A stretch of 64,000 nt of DNA from Hydrogenovibrio sp. JE_KL2 (GCF_009296185.1 NZ_WBJR01000002.1:124001-188000); one strand, 5' to 3'. Positions 1 to 9,526 are shown, numbered from the stretch's first letter. The notes: generated by a model not told the origin, from the letters alone. Program-made: numbers and translations.

Positions 1-87
1 TTAGCAAAATTTCGAGTACAATACCGCGTGGTTGCTCATTTGGGATTAAAATTGATTGAGCCGGCAAGACAACTTGCCAATAAATGA
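1..87 (+). CDS. possible 3' end of an upstream gene (partial)
   Basis: Frame 1 is open from the window edge to a TGA at 85-87 and encodes 28 residues ending in IEPARQLANK. It reads like the C-terminus of a real protein, but nothing in it identifies a family. The upstream part lies outside the window, so this could be chance open frame. Confidence 0.3.
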   Translation, partial: LAKFRVQYRVVAHLGLKLIEPARQLANK

Positions 88-302
88 CAACCCCATGTCC
101 AGAATATAATTGGTGACCTAGTAATGTGGGCGGCCACCGTCAAGACTAACTTGCTCTGACAGAACTTTCCTGTCCTCTGTACGTAATAATCACAAACAGA
201 ATTAGCCTAGTACCTTATGGAATGTATATTCAGGACATCTCGCAAGCAGCGCATTACAAATGAAACGCTGCCGATATCCAAAACATCCATTTAGGGAACA
301 TC
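88..302 (+). promoter_or_regulatory. leader region upstream of the DEAD-box helicase
   Basis: About 215 bases separate the possible upstream stop from the helicase ATG, and I see no convincing gene in them. Cold-induced deaD genes are often preceded by long untranslated leaders (established for the family), so this may be one. I could not assign promoter boxes with confidence. TTTAGGGAACATC just before the ATG supplies a weak Shine-Dalgarno. Confidence 0.3.
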
Positions 303-2057
303 ATGAATACAGACATTAAGTTTGAAGACCTAGGTCTTGCTACACCCATTTTAAAAACACTGAGCGAAATCGGCTACGAAACGCCGTCACCGATTCAAGC
401 ACAAGCCATTCCTGCCATTTTAAAAGGCGGCGACATTCTTGGTATGGCACAAACCGGTACGGGTAAAACCGCTGCCTTTGCGTTACCGATTCTGTCAAAA
501 ATCAATTTGAAACAAAAAGACCCTCAAGTGTTGGTGCTAGCACCAACTCGTGAGTTGGCAATCCAAGTTGCAGAAGCCTTCCAGACTTTTTCACGTAACA
601 TCAAAGACCTACATGTTCTACCGATTTACGGTGGTTCGGAATACTCCGGTCAGATTCGCGCACTAAAACGCGGCGTGCATGTTGTGGTTGGTACGCCTGG
701 CCGTGTGATGGATCACATCAAAAAAGGCACATTGAAACTGGACGGTATCACCAATATGGTTCTGGATGAAGCAGATGAAATGCTTCGCATGGGCTTTATC
801 GACGATGTCGAGTGGATCTTGAAGCACACCCCTGCTTCTCGCCAAATCGCGCTATTTTCTGCAACTATGCCGAAAGAAATTCACCGTATCGCCAATACTT
901 ACCTTAACAATCCTAGCGAAGTCATCATCAAGCAAAAGACATCAACCGCTTCGACCATTGACCAAAAATACTGGTTGGTCAGCGGCCTGCACAAGTTAGA
1001 TGCTTTGACGCGTATTTTGGAAGCAGAAGAGTTTGACGGTATCATTATTTTCGTCCGCACCAAAACCGCGACTGTTGAACTGGCTGAAAAGCTTGAAGCA
1101 CGTGGCTATGCTGCCGCTGCTTTGAATGGTGACATCGCGCAAAATCAGCGTGAGCGTATTGTTGACCAACTGAAAGCCGGTAAATTGGACATTCTGATTG
1201 CCACTGACGTGGTTGCACGTGGACTGGACGTAGAGCGTATCAGCCATGTTATCAACTACGACATTCCTTACGATAATGAATCTTATGTTCACCGTATTGG
1301 TCGTACTGGTCGTGCAGGTCGTAGCGGAACAGCAATCCTGTTCGTTGCGCCACGTGAAAGACGTTTGTTGCGTTCTATTGAACAAACCACCAACAAAAAA
1401 ATCACGCCAATGGAGTTGCCGTCAACCAAAGACATCAACCAAAACCGTATCCTTCGCTTTAAAGATAAGGTCGTCAATGCGGTGCAAGAAGGCGATTTGA
1501 AGCTTTATCAGGAAATGATCGAAAGCATCGAGTCGGAGCACAACATTCCGGCAGTCGAAATTGCCGCTGGTTTGGCAAAGATTCTTCAAGGCGACGTCCC
1601 ATTCTTCCTGGATGACAAGCCAATCAAGCAAGCGCAATTTGATGACCGTCCAGAACGTGGTGGGCGCGATTCCCGTAACGACCGTGGTGGACGTGATTCC
1701 CGCAATGACCGTGGTGGTAACAAAGGACGTAGCCGTCAAGCAGAACCAAACGAAGGTATGGAACGCTTCCGTATTGAAGTGGGTCGTAATCACGGTGTGA
1801 AGCCAGGCAACATTATCGGCTGTATCGCCAATGAAGCGGGCTTGGACGGTGAATATATCCAGAAATTAGTGATTGAGGACAATTACAGTCTTGTCGATCT
1901 ACCAGACCAAATGCCAAAAGACGTTTTCAATGATTTGAAAAATGCATGGGTATGTGGCAAACAATTAAATATTGCCAAAGTTAAAGATGCAGGTGCTCCG
2001 AAACGACGTTTGAAAAGCAAGGCCAAACGCCCAAGCGGACCTCGTACCAAAAGCTAA
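303..2057 (+). CDS. deaD: ATP-dependent DEAD-box RNA helicase (DeaD/CsdA type)
   Basis: This is a cytoplasmic RNA helicase that remodels structured RNA, typically in ribosome assembly, mRNA decay and cold adaptation. Its 584 residues show the Q motif near residues 6-34, the Walker A motif AQTGTGKT at about 49-56, PTRELA near 81, TPGR near 131, DEAD at 155-158 and SAT at about 186. HRIGRTGRAGR marks the second RecA domain. A basic linker with DSRNDRGG-type repeats near residues 450-480 leads into a DbpA-type RNA-binding domain containing FRIEVGRNHGVKPGNIIG. That C-terminal domain and the length favour DeaD/CsdA over RhlE or RhlB. The gene is monocistronic and converges on the chemoreceptor at 2132-3304. 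Confidence 0.95.
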   Translation: MNTDIKFEDLGLATPILKTLSEIGYETPSPIQAQAIPAILKGGDILGMAQTGTGKTAAFALPILSKINLKQKDPQVLVLAPTRELAIQVAEAFQTFSRNIKDLHVLPIYGGSEYSGQIRALKRGVHVVVGTPGRVMDHIKKGTLKLDGITNMVLDEADEMLRMGFIDDVEWILKHTPASRQIALFSATMPKEIHRIANTYLNNPSEVIIKQKTSTASTIDQKYWLVSGLHKLDALTRILEAEEFDGIIIFVRTKTATVELAEKLEARGYAAAALNGDIAQNQRERIVDQLKAGKLDILIATDVVARGLDVERISHVINYDIPYDNESYVHRIGRTGRAGRSGTAILFVAPRERRLLRSIEQTTNKKITPMELPSTKDINQNRILRFKDKVVNAVQEGDLKLYQEMIESIESEHNIPAVEIAAGLAKILQGDVPFFLDDKPIKQAQFDDRPERGGRDSRNDRGGRDSRNDRGGNKGRSRQAEPNEGMERFRIEVGRNHGVKPGNIIGCIANEAGLDGEYIQKLVIEDNYSLVDLPDQMPKDVFNDLKNAWVCGKQLNIAKVKDAGAPKRRLKSKAKRPSGPRTKS

Positions 2058-2078
2058 GGTTCAGCAAACCTGAAACAA

Positions 2079-2121
2079 CATCACGGTGTCTTGAAAGCAT
2101 TCTGTAATCAAGGCCGTGATG
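2079..2121. terminator. imperfect hairpin between convergent genes
   Basis: CATCACGG (2079-2086) pairs with CCGTGATG (2114-2121), and TCTTGA/TCAAG extend the stem inside. It lies between the converging deaD and chemoreceptor genes. There is no clear T tract, so its use as a terminator is uncertain. Confidence 0.35.
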
Positions 2122-2131
2122 ACATTAAATA

Positions 2132-3304
2132 TCAAGAGTCGAAAGACGCTCCATTACTCGAAAGACACAGTACACTGCTATCCATCTCAGCAGAAATGGC
2201 AATCTTCTCCAAAGCTTGCTGAACATGCTCACTGGCATCTTCCATGGCTTTCAGTGACTCGACACCTTTTACATAATCTCCCAACTCATAAAGTTCCAGC
2301 GCACGACTACCTGCTTGATGCACTTGAATATGTGCCGCCTCCAGCTGTGCATAACCATCAAGTTTTGCATAACATTGCACACCTTCTCCCTCGTAATACC
2401 ACTTGCCCAGACGACAGGATTTATAATCACCCAACTCCGTACTTTTCAGATCAGAAAGTCCCATATAGACCTTATAAATATCCATTTTATAAACCATGTG
2501 ATCGACCTTCACCGCACTGGTGAAACTACGAAGGGCACCTGCGGAAATCACGCCTTCCATATCCTTGTTGGCACCAATAAGTTTGGAGATACTTTCACCG
2601 GCAGCTTCGCTCTGATTTTTCAAGTTAGAGGCCTCACTTGATAAACTGATCATCTGATCTTGAGCGCTCTTAACCTCCGACTGAATCACAGACACCAGCT
2701 TGGAAATATCCGATGTCGCCTGCGCGGTTTTGGAAGACAGAACACGAACCTCATCCGCCACGACAGCAAACCCTCGTCCGGCATCGCCCGCTCTTGCCGC
2801 TTCAATTGCCGCATTCAACGCCAATAAATTGGTTTGTTCAGAAATATCTTCAATCAGGGACACGATACCGCCGATTTCTTCGGCTCGTTGCTCTAAGGTC
2901 GATACCGAGTTAGAAGTTTCGATTGCCGCACGACTTAAAGTGCTGACACCACCTGTGATTTGTTGAAGTCCTTTTTGTGCATCCTTAGAAACCGACAAAG
3001 AACTGACAACATCTTCACGACCATGAGAAAGGTTGGAACCCAACAAATTCATACTGGCTTGAAATTTACGGACGCCCTCAGCATAGAAGTCTATTGATTC
3101 AAACAATGATTTGGTGACATCCTTTGAATAGACGCCTTCACCACATGATTCTGAACTGGGGGTTAAAGGAATTTTTGACAACTCACCCTCAAGGGTGGCG
3201 ATTTTTTCTTCACAAATTGCTTTTTCTGCAACTACGGCTGCCAGCTGTTTTTGCGCTTGAGCCAATTCTTCTTTTAATTTTCCGTTGCCGAATATTGAAA
3301 ACAT
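2132..3304 (-). CDS. soluble methyl-accepting chemotaxis protein with C-terminal CZB domain
   Basis: This is a predicted cytoplasmic chemoreceptor signalling to CheA/CheW, with 390 residues from the chosen start. It opens with a coiled coil and has no membrane segment. The MCP hairpin tip is clear ([35 protein letters not shown]). The C-terminus carries a zinc-binding CZB domain with the expected ligands: His in VDHMVYK, Cys in SCRLGKW, and two His in AAHIQVHQ. The layout matches TlpD/McpA-type soluble receptors that sense oxidants such as HOCl or zinc (family knowledge). An upstream TTG at 3361 is in frame, but GAGGGATTA just before the ATG at 3304 makes this start better. Confidence 0.88.
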   Translation of the reverse strand: MFSIFGNGKLKEELAQAQKQLAAVVAEKAICEEKIATLEGELSKIPLTPSSESCGEGVYSKDVTKSLFESIDFYAEGVRKFQASMNLLGSNLSHGREDVVSSLSVSKDAQKGLQQITGGVSTLSRAAIETSNSVSTLEQRAEEIGGIVSLIEDISEQTNLLALNAAIEAARAGDAGRGFAVVADEVRVLSSKTAQATSDISKLVSVIQSEVKSAQDQMISLSSEASNLKNQSEAAGESISKLIGANKDMEGVISAGALRSFTSAVKVDHMVYKMDIYKVYMGLSDLKSTELGDYKSCRLGKWYYEGEGVQCYAKLDGYAQLEAAHIQVHQAGSRALELYELGDYVKGVESLKAMEDASEHVQQALEKIAISAEMDSSVLCLSSNGASFDS

Positions 3305-3416
3305 TAATCCCTCACTAAATGTACTTTTTATTCGGTTAAGCATTAGCACGTACCGTACCAAACTTTCCGCAAATCAAAACCAAAACAAAATAGTGAGGGT
3401 TAAAGCGGTGTCTACC

Positions 3417-4397
3417 TCAAGGCAAGTAAAGGTAATAAGAACCCGGCTTCAATGACAGCGCGGAATCCAACAACCCGGTTTTCATCAGATTCATTTCTAT
3501 CGGCTTGCTTTGCGCTTGCATGGTTGGGCTATAGGATGTCGCATTCACATTGGTTTCAAAACGGTAACTCACCAGGTCACACACTTTATCGCCCCCCAAC
3601 TGACAAGCTTGGTTGACCGCATCAGACAGATAACCCAGTGAATCAACCAAACCGGCCTTAAGCGCCTCTTTACCGACATAGACTCTTGCGGTTTCAACGT
3701 CTTTCATCGCTTGAGGTGATAGATGGCGTGATGTCTGTACGATATGGTAAAAACGCTGCGCCATTTGATCGACTATAGACTGCATTTCGGCGTCATCTGC
3801 TGGTGTAAATTTTCTGAATGGTGAGCCGGTATCTTTCATCGGTCCGGTTTTATAGGTTTTGACTTCTACACCGATTTTCTTGGTCAAATCGACAATCTCT
3901 GGAAGCACGGTAATCACCCCAACCGATCCCGTGACCGTAGTTGGATGCGCTTGAATATGGTCGGCCGCCATAGAAATGTAATAACCACCTGAAGCGGTGA
4001 CATCCATCATCTGAACATAGATTTTTTTGCCGGTACGTTTCTTGAAGGCCATCAGTTCATGATAAAGAATGTCGCTGGTGGTCACGCCGCCACCTGGGCT
4101 GTTGATTTTAAGCAAGACGGTTTTGATGCTTTTGTCTTTTTCTGCCAATTTCAGCTGCATCATGACTCTATCCAGTAAGCTTGGAGAGGCGCCAAAAAAG
4201 CCTTCGCTCTGCTGATCTGAAATCACGCCCTGGATATTGATAAGCAGAACCTTACCCGTAGCATTCGGTTTCGACTCGATCACCTGTTGCTTCAAAGGTT
4301 CATCATAATTAGGCCCGATCTTGATGGTGGCACAACCCGACAAGGTTGCCAGCCCGGCTACCAATATGATTGCTTTCAAAAAACCTAGATTTCTCAT
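3417..4397 (-). CDS. sppA: SppA-like S49 serine peptidase, predicted lipoprotein
   Basis: Signal peptide peptidases of family S49 cleave remnant signal peptides in the membrane using a Ser/Lys dyad. The 326-residue protein has the short single-domain form. Its N-terminus ends in the lipobox-like LSGC (Cys22), so it may be lipid-anchored. The nucleophile is likely Ser136 in TASGGYY, and the Lys of GPMKD (about residue 188) lies the expected 50 residues or so downstream. INSPGGG, typical of the fold, is near residue 98. It is transcribed away from the 4557 gene. A lipobox on an SppA is less common than a transmembrane anchor. Confidence 0.85.
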   Translation of the reverse strand: MRNLGFLKAIILVAGLATLSGCATIKIGPNYDEPLKQQVIESKPNATGKVLLINIQGVISDQQSEGFFGASPSLLDRVMMQLKLAEKDKSIKTVLLKINSPGGGVTTSDILYHELMAFKKRTGKKIYVQMMDVTASGGYYISMAADHIQAHPTTVTGSVGVITVLPEIVDLTKKIGVEVKTYKTGPMKDTGSPFRKFTPADDAEMQSIVDQMAQRFYHIVQTSRHLSPQAMKDVETARVYVGKEALKAGLVDSLGYLSDAVNQACQLGGDKVCDLVSYRFETNVNATSYSPTMQAQSKPIEMNLMKTGLLDSALSLKPGSYYLYLP

Positions 4398-4474
4398 CGC
4401 CTTTCCCTCTCACTTCTTGCTATCACTGCTCGCAAAACCAACAGGATATTTCAATCCTTTAACACCAAGCTTTT

Positions 4475-4503
4475 CTGGCAGTATCTATTTAAAGTCTTAT
4501 AAT
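4475..4503 (+). promoter_or_regulatory. candidate sigma70 promoter for the TlpA-fusion gene
   Basis: CTGGCA (4475-4480) and TATAAT (4498-4503) are separated by 17 bases and lie about 53 bases upstream of the ATG at 4557. The -10 is consensus and the -35 matches 4 of 6. Confidence 0.45.
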
Positions 4504-4556
4504 AAACGATAATGACCATTACAGTTTACTAACTTGAAAGGCGTTAAGGAACCACT

Positions 4557-5966
4557 ATGTCGTTCAATTCTTTCAGCATCCGTTTACACTCACATTTGCA
4601 GACACACCTTTTGCACGGACTGTTTACCCTATTGCTACTTTCGGCATCCATGACGACATTTGCCCAAACCGAGCCCGAGAAAAATCTTAAACCGCTGAAC
4701 CATCACGACTACACGCTTTGGAATAGCTTACCGACCAAAGACCTCAACTTACCGAGTGGCGATACACTGACCGTCACCAATGTCGAATCGAACACGCCTC
4801 AAGATAAAAAACGTGTTTATATCTGGATTGGCAACTCCTACCCGCCGAACGACGGCACAGCGCTACTCGCTCAACATTTGAGCAAAACAGGAACGGTCTG
4901 GTATCTCGACACCCCAGACTCGATGTTTATCCCTCGAACCAAAACGGCATTACGAAACCTGAAAGGAGACTTTCTTGCCTCCATGTTGGATTTAGCGACC
5001 CAGCACTACAAACAAGTGGTCATCATCTCGCTTGAATCCGCAGCGGTTCCGACACTGCGCGGCATTCGTGAATGGCAAGTCACCACTGACAACAAGACAA
5101 AAAGAAACCGTTTGAAAAACGTGGTGCTGATGTTCCCGAACATGTATGTTGGCGTTCCGGTTGCGGGTACCGAGCGTCAACTGTTCCCTATCGCAAGCGC
5201 GACGGCATTACCGATAACCCTGATTCTGGCAGAGCGAGGCGCTTTAATCAATGAAGTCGATAAAACACTCTTTGCCTTACGTTCGGGCGGTAGTCTGGTA
5301 CATACTGAGATCCTCAAAGACAGCACCGATGGCGAATTTCATTTCCATAATATGCGTAAGATGGCCAAAGTCACCGCTGATGCCATTGTGCAAGGCGTCG
5401 CCGAACAACAAAAGCGGGCAAATAAAGTCGGCTATCACATTGCCAAACTTGAGCCTTCTGAAGCGCTGAAAAATCCGCCTGTCAGTAGCGTGGTTCGCGG
5501 TATGAAGCGTTTTGACCCGCCGATTCCTATGCCAAGCAATATCGTGTTGCGAGACCTGGACGGCAATAAAATCGATGTCAAAAAAGATTACAAGGGCAAA
5601 GCGTTGTTGATTAATTTTTGGGAAACTTGGTGCCCCCATTGTGTGGAAGAAATTCCCTCAATGAATCGCGCACTAAGACAACTTGATGCTAACCATTTCG
5701 CAATGGTTTCCGTGTCTTACCGAGAACCGAAATCCGTCGTCAAACCTTTCACGGAAAAAGTCGCTGTCGATTTTCCGGTATTGTTGGACGAAAAAGGTGA
5801 AGTGGCTTCCAAATGGAAAGTATTTGCTTTTCCATCAAGTTTTTTGGTCGATAGAAACGGAATGATTCGTTATAGCATCAACGCTGGCAATATCTGGGAT
5901 ACCGATGAAATGTTAGGTTATCTGAGAAAGATTCAAGATACCAAAGTGGCATCAAAGACAAAATAG
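4557..5966 (+). CDS. exported fusion: hydrolase-like N-domain plus TlpA/ResA-type thioredoxin
   Basis: This is a 469-residue protein with a signal peptide (hydrophobic run to about residue 36, ending TFAQ). Residues of about 60-310 resemble the DUF3530-like alpha/beta-hydrolase fold seen in the paralogue at 40353-41732, including VVIISLESAAVP where a nucleophile elbow would be and a GIxEW region. Residues of about 330-460 are a TlpA/ResA/DsbE-like thioredoxin domain with the active site CPHC at 359-362 and the cis-Pro loop FAFPSSFLVD. The C-domain should reduce or exchange periplasmic disulfides. The role of the N-domain is unknown, and I do not see a complete catalytic triad. Two copies of this unusual fusion occur in the window. 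Confidence 0.75.
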   Translation: MSFNSFSIRLHSHLQTHLLHGLFTLLLLSASMTTFAQTEPEKNLKPLNHHDYTLWNSLPTKDLNLPSGDTLTVTNVESNTPQDKKRVYIWIGNSYPPNDGTALLAQHLSKTGTVWYLDTPDSMFIPRTKTALRNLKGDFLASMLDLATQHYKQVVIISLESAAVPTLRGIREWQVTTDNKTKRNRLKNVVLMFPNMYVGVPVAGTERQLFPIASATALPITLILAERGALINEVDKTLFALRSGGSLVHTEILKDSTDGEFHFHNMRKMAKVTADAIVQGVAEQQKRANKVGYHIAKLEPSEALKNPPVSSVVRGMKRFDPPIPMPSNIVLRDLDGNKIDVKKDYKGKALLINFWETWCPHCVEEIPSMNRALRQLDANHFAMVSVSYREPKSVVKPFTEKVAVDFPVLLDEKGEVASKWKVFAFPSSFLVDRNGMIRYSINAGNIWDTDEMLGYLRKIQDTKVASKTK

Positions 5967-5998
5967 AAAGTTGGGATTAAAACGGGTAGGAAAAAAGT

Positions 5999-6054
5999 CC
6001 TTGCTACCGATCCGCCTAAAACACGCACTAATTTTTAGGTTTCCAATAGCAAGG
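5999..6054. other. nested inverted repeat (possible RNA structure)
   Basis: CCTTGCTA (5999-6006) pairs with TAGCAAGG (6047-6054). Inside that, CCTAAAA (6015-6021) pairs with TTTTAGG (6033-6039). Both pairs are perfect and nested, making a two-storey hairpin in the 268-base gap between two convergent genes. It could be a terminator or part of a small RNA, and nothing decides which. Confidence 0.4.
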
Positions 6055-6152
6055 AGGTCGTAAACCAGAGCACTAACACAAATACTTCCATATACTTGCG
6101 TCAGTACTCTAAAGTCAACGGTTATAGATTACAGAAACCCGCAACGCATGGT

Positions 6153-6175
6153 AACTACCCAAACGGGTAGTTTTT
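6153..6175. terminator. Rho-independent terminator
   Basis: AACTACCC and GGGTAGTT form a perfect 8-bp stem around the loop AAAC, followed by a T run. It sits between the convergent genes at 4557-5966 and 6235-7335. Confidence 0.7.
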
Positions 6176-6234
6176 GCATTTTTTGTGTGGTTTTTTGTTA
6201 TTTGTCATGAATAGTTAAGTTTACGAATAAAAAC

Positions 6235-7335
6235 TTACAAATTTCTGGCGCGGATAAAAGCCCCTTCGCCGACATTCGTCCACTGAGTGACTTGCTTCAT
6301 AAAGGCTTTTTGCGATGCCCACACCTTTGAAGACAGTGGATCAGACGCCGCTTCGGCTTCAATCACTTCTGAAGACAGTTTTTTCAATTCTTTCAACACT
6401 TCATCAGGGAAGTAGCGCAATTCGACATTGTGTTTCTCGATAAGCGTTTGTAGCGCCTCTTCATTTCGTGCCGTGTACTCAGACAACATTTCCAAGTTCG
6501 CCACTTTCATGGCATTGCGCACGATGCTCTTCAGATCATCCGGCAACGCATTGTATGCCTTCTCGTTGATCATACATTCCATCGTCGTTCCTGGTTCATG
6601 CCAGCCTGGCGTGTAATAGTATTTGGTCACTTTGTAGAAACCAAATGCCAAGTCGTTATAAGGACCTACCCACTCAGTCGCATCAATCGCACCCGATTGC
6701 AATGAAGGGAAAATCTCACCACCTGGTAGAGAAACCGGAATGGCGCCGGCTTTTTTAAGCACTTCACCACCTAGGCCAGGCATACGCATTTTCAAACCTT
6801 TCAAGTCATCCAGCGAGTTGATTTCCTTGTTAAACCACCCCCCCATTTGAGTGCCGGTGTTACCTGCTGGGTTAGGAACTAGGCCAAACGGCTTATAGGC
6901 TTCTTCCCATAATTTCAGCCCACCACCGTTATAGAGCCATGCATTCATTTCATCTGCCGTCAAACCAAATGGTACTGTTGAAAAGAATACTGCCGAAGGA
7001 ATCTTGCCTTTCCAGTAATAAGCACCGGCATGCCCCAATTGTGCATGTCCGCTGGAAACCGCGTCGAACACTTCAAATGCACCGACCAACTCGCCTGCAC
7101 CATAAACTTTGACATCAATGCGACCACCAGACATCTGATTGATCAACTCAGCCACACGGTTTGCCCCTGTCCCCAAGCCCGGGAAATTCTTCGGCCAGGT
7201 TGTCACCATTTTCCAATGTACTGTTTCCATCGGCTTTGCTGCCGCGGGCGCTGCTGACTCTTGCTGACCGCAAGCGGTTAATGCTGTAGTTGCCGTTGCG
7301 CCCGCCAGAGCGCCGATAAAATCACGTCTTTTCAT
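6235..7335 (-). CDS. TRAP transporter substrate-binding protein (DctP family)
   Basis: This is the extracytoplasmic binding component of a tripartite ATP-independent transporter. The 366-residue protein starts with MKRRDFIGALAG, a twin-arginine-like n-region, and then LTAC, which resembles a lipobox. The mature part has the DctP signatures, including PAGNTGTQMGG, GLKMRMPGLGGEV and the GAIDATEWVGPYNDL region. The fold resembles TakP-type receptors for 2-oxoacids or other carboxylates (family knowledge; substrate not readable). No DctQ or DctM membrane subunit is adjacent, so it may serve a transporter encoded elsewhere. AAGGAACATC precedes the ATG. Confidence 0.88.
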   Translation of the reverse strand: MKRRDFIGALAGATATTALTACGQQESAAPAAAKPMETVHWKMVTTWPKNFPGLGTGANRVAELINQMSGGRIDVKVYGAGELVGAFEVFDAVSSGHAQLGHAGAYYWKGKIPSAVFFSTVPFGLTADEMNAWLYNGGGLKLWEEAYKPFGLVPNPAGNTGTQMGGWFNKEINSLDDLKGLKMRMPGLGGEVLKKAGAIPVSLPGGEIFPSLQSGAIDATEWVGPYNDLAFGFYKVTKYYYTPGWHEPGTTMECMINEKAYNALPDDLKSIVRNAMKVANLEMLSEYTARNEEALQTLIEKHNVELRYFPDEVLKELKKLSSEVIEAEAASDPLSSKVWASQKAFMKQVTQWTNVGEGAFIRARNL

Positions 7336-7372
7336 GATGTTCCTTTCCGTAAAATCTAAGCTGAATCTTTTA

Positions 7373-7531
7373 GAGGCCTTTGCACGAGTGGCGCGCGAGG
7401 TAAAAAAGCGGAAAAATGTTGCAGTTCAAGGTAGAAAACACCGCCAATAGCGCGCTATTGACAAGTTTTTTAACGCAGAAATGCGGAATTTTAACCTTTT
7501 TAGCTGTGAAACCACCTCGTGCGAAGGTCTC
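7373..7531. mobile_element. MITE-like element with IS5/IS1031-like ends
   Basis: A 159-bp element has inverted ends GAGGCCTTTGCACGAG (7373-7388) and CTCGTGCGAAGGTCTC (7516-7531), which match at 14 of 16 positions. It is flanked by TTA on both sides (7370-7372 and 7532-7534), consistent with a 3-bp TNA target duplication. It contains the palindrome CAATAGCGCGCTATTG (7445-7460) and no coding frame. GAGACCTTTGCACG-like ends recall IS5-family elements (from memory). It lies in the 344-base gap between the TRAP gene and the HopJ gene. Confidence 0.75.
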
Positions 7532-7574
7532 TTAAACTAAAAACATTCTAACGATTCCCTCCCGCCTCGCAAAT

Positions 7575-7593
7575 AAAATCTACCAGGTTGGGG
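7575..7593 (-). repeat. dispersed 19-bp motif, copy 1
   Basis: The minus strand reads CCCCAACCTGGTAGATTTT (T variant). It lies between genes, downstream of the MITE-like element and about 87 bases before the HopJ-family start. No promoter for that gene could be assigned with confidence in the rest of the gap. Confidence 0.9.
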
Positions 7594-7679
7594 TAAATTT
7601 GGACTCGCTTGTCGGCTTTCCAAGTAGAATATGCCCTTTGTAAATTGCAGAATATCTCAGTAACACTCAAGGGAAAGCC

Positions 7680-8018
7680 ATGACACCTGAACAACTAATT
7701 GAAAAACTAAACCAAAATCCGGTCGATTTTAATGAAGTGATGCAGGTCATTGATACCTATTATGACTTTACGCCAACGCGTTTCGTGAATGGCGAGCAAG
7801 TAAATGAAGAAAACACCAATAATGGTTCTTGCAAGTTGCTGGCATTTGGTCAAATGAACCAACTGTCGCAACAAGCGACCTTAAATGCTTTTGGTAAATT
7901 TTATACCGAAGAAGTTTTACAAGACCCGCAAAGCGACAGTCACGGCAATATCCGAAACTTCATGAAAAGTGGCTGGCAAGGTGTTCAGTTTGACAACTTT
8001 CCACTAACGCAAAAGTAA
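7680..8018 (+). CDS. HopJ type III effector family protein
   Basis: This 112-residue protein carries the signatures of the HopJ family, including YDFTPTRFVNGE, NNGSCKLLAFGQ and NIRNFMKSGWQGVQF. The family takes its name from a Pseudomonas effector but is widespread in free-living proteobacteria with no type III system. Its biochemical function is not known, and no secretion genes are nearby here. GGGAAAGCC just before the ATG is the probable ribosome-binding site. Confidence 0.88.
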   Translation: MTPEQLIEKLNQNPVDFNEVMQVIDTYYDFTPTRFVNGEQVNEENTNNGSCKLLAFGQMNQLSQQATLNAFGKFYTEEVLQDPQSDSHGNIRNFMKSGWQGVQFDNFPLTQK

Positions 8019-8046
8019 ACCCGTCTTATAGCGAAGTGTTCAATAC

Positions 8047-8454
8047 TCAGCTTGAAAAGTTATTGAGCGCTTCTCTTTCCGCAAGAGACAACACACCGTT
8101 TTCCCGGTAGTGTGTCAACACCTTCTCATACATTGCTTGGTACTTTTCTTTTTCTGGCGCAATGATGCTCGAAATCTTAATACCATACACCAGCCCATCA
8201 TCTGAAAGATCCAACCAACAAACATTCACTTTAGAGAAATAGATGGTTTCCCCTTCGACCTGAATATAACAGTTCTTCAACAGTTGGCCACGGTAGAAAT
8301 GGAAGGTGCCGTCATCCGCTATAGGATAAGCAACCCCAAAACCACCCAAGCCAAGATTAATCCCTTTTAAGACCTCATTCTTGTGATGAAAACTGAACAG
8401 ACTCGGAACACGGAGTGATGACCTGTGCTCAAGTTCAAAGGAACATGGGGACAC
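8047..8454 (-). CDS. PilZ-like domain protein
   Basis: This protein of about 135 residues has an RSSLR stretch near the N-terminus followed about 23 residues later by INLGLGGFG. This resembles the RxxxR and (D/N)xSxxG motifs by which PilZ domains bind cyclic di-GMP, but the match is imperfect. The start is uncertain: no in-frame ATG exists, a GTG at 8463 is possible, and the GTG at 8454 has AGGTG a suitable distance upstream. Two GGDEF/EAL proteins elsewhere in the window would fit a c-di-GMP reader. Confidence 0.55.
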   Translation of the reverse strand: MSPCSFELEHRSSLRVPSLFSFHHKNEVLKGINLGLGGFGVAYPIADDGTFHFYRGQLLKNCYIQVEGETIYFSKVNVCWLDLSDDGLVYGIKISSIIAPEKEKYQAMYEKVLTHYRENGVLSLAEREALNNFSS

Positions 8455-8569
8455 TATAAACACCTAATGCGTAAAATTAAGACAAGAGGCATTGAATATA
8501 AGAAAGTTAGTGTGAAATTTCAACCTTTATACAAAAAGAAGCCCTAAATATTTAGGACTCTCGAAAGAT

Positions 8570-9526
8570 TTAGAAATGATGTCTTGGATTGAACGGCAAG
8601 GTTTCCGCCATTTTTTCATAGAAAGCTTTGGCTTCTTCCGTATCTGCCGGTGGCGTATGGATTTGAATCAACACATACTGATTCCCCGCTTTATCATCTT
8701 TGCCAAGGCCTCGTCCCTTAATTCGCAATTTAGCGCCAGATTGAGTGCCTGCCGGAATATTCATCGCAACCTTACCCTTCAGGGTCGGGACTTGAACTTT
8801 CGTTCCCAATGCCGCCTCCCAAGGCGTCAATGGCAGATTCAGGATTACATCATCTCCATCAACCTTAAACAAAGGATGGTTCTGTAGATCCACTTCCAGG
8901 TACAGGTCACCGTTTGGACCACCGCCATATCCCGGCATTCCTTGCCCCGTCAGACGAATACGCGACCCTTGTTTCACACCCGCGGGGATTCTCACTTTCA
9001 AACTCTTAGGCTGATGTGAAAAACCACCTTGTCGGGTTTGCATAGGCATTTGTATTGTCAAAGACTTCTCCACGCCATGCACAGCGTCTTCCAGAGAAAC
9101 CAATACTTTTACCGTCTGATCCTCACCTTTTTGCTGGAATTGCTGATGCCCGCCGAAACCACCATGACCACCAGCCTGCTGGAACCCACCGCCGAACAAT
9201 GAATCAAAAAAGTCCGAGAAGCCACTGGCTCCAGCACCTTGTGCGCCGCCAAAACCTCCGAACCCACCAAACATTTCTTCAAAGCCTGGTGGTGGCTGGA
9301 AGTTTTGACCATTATGATAGTTTGGTCCCAACTGATCGTACATCTGGCGTTTTTCTTTATCGCCAAGCACTTCATACGCCTCGTTGATTTCCTTGAACTT
9401 GGCTTCATCGCCCGAAGGCTTATCAGGGTGATGTTTCGCAGCCAATTTTCGGTAAGCCTTTTTGACCTCCGCTTCACTGGCACTGCGATCTACGCCCAAA
9501 ATTTCGTAATAATCCTTGTACTCCAT
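8570..9526 (-). CDS. cbpA: DnaJ-class co-chaperone / curved DNA-binding protein CbpA
   Basis: This 318-residue J-domain protein stimulates DnaK. The J domain occupies residues of about 3-68, with HPDK in helix II-III. A Gly/Phe-rich linker (about 75-135) follows, and then two beta-sandwich substrate-binding domains. It lacks the four CxxCxGxG zinc repeats of true DnaJ, which places it in the CbpA/type II group. No CbpM is adjacent. It diverges from the chemoreceptor at 9760. Confidence 0.9.
   Translation of the reverse strand: MEYKDYYEILGVDRSASEAEVKKAYRKLAAKHHPDKPSGDEAKFKEINEAYEVLGDKEKRQMYDQLGPNYHNGQNFQPPPGFEEMFGGFGGFGGAQGAGASGFSDFFDSLFGGGFQQAGGHGGFGGHQQFQQKGEDQTVKVLVSLEDAVHGVEKSLTIQMPMQTRQGGFSHQPKSLKVRIPAGVKQGSRIRLTGQGMPGYGGGPNGDLYLEVDLQNHPLFKVDGDDVILNLPLTPWEAALGTKVQVPTLKGKVAMNIPAGTQSGAKLRIKGRGLGKDDKAGNQYVLIQIHTPPADTEEAKAFYEKMAETLPFNPRHHF

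Noticed and set aside
6721..6730. ACCTGGTAGA inside the TRAP gene
   Set aside because: Only 10 bases match and there is no C run or T run. Treated as chance.
7680..8018. HopJ-family gene as evidence of a type III secretion system
   Set aside because: The family is common in free-living bacteria, and no secretion genes are in the window.
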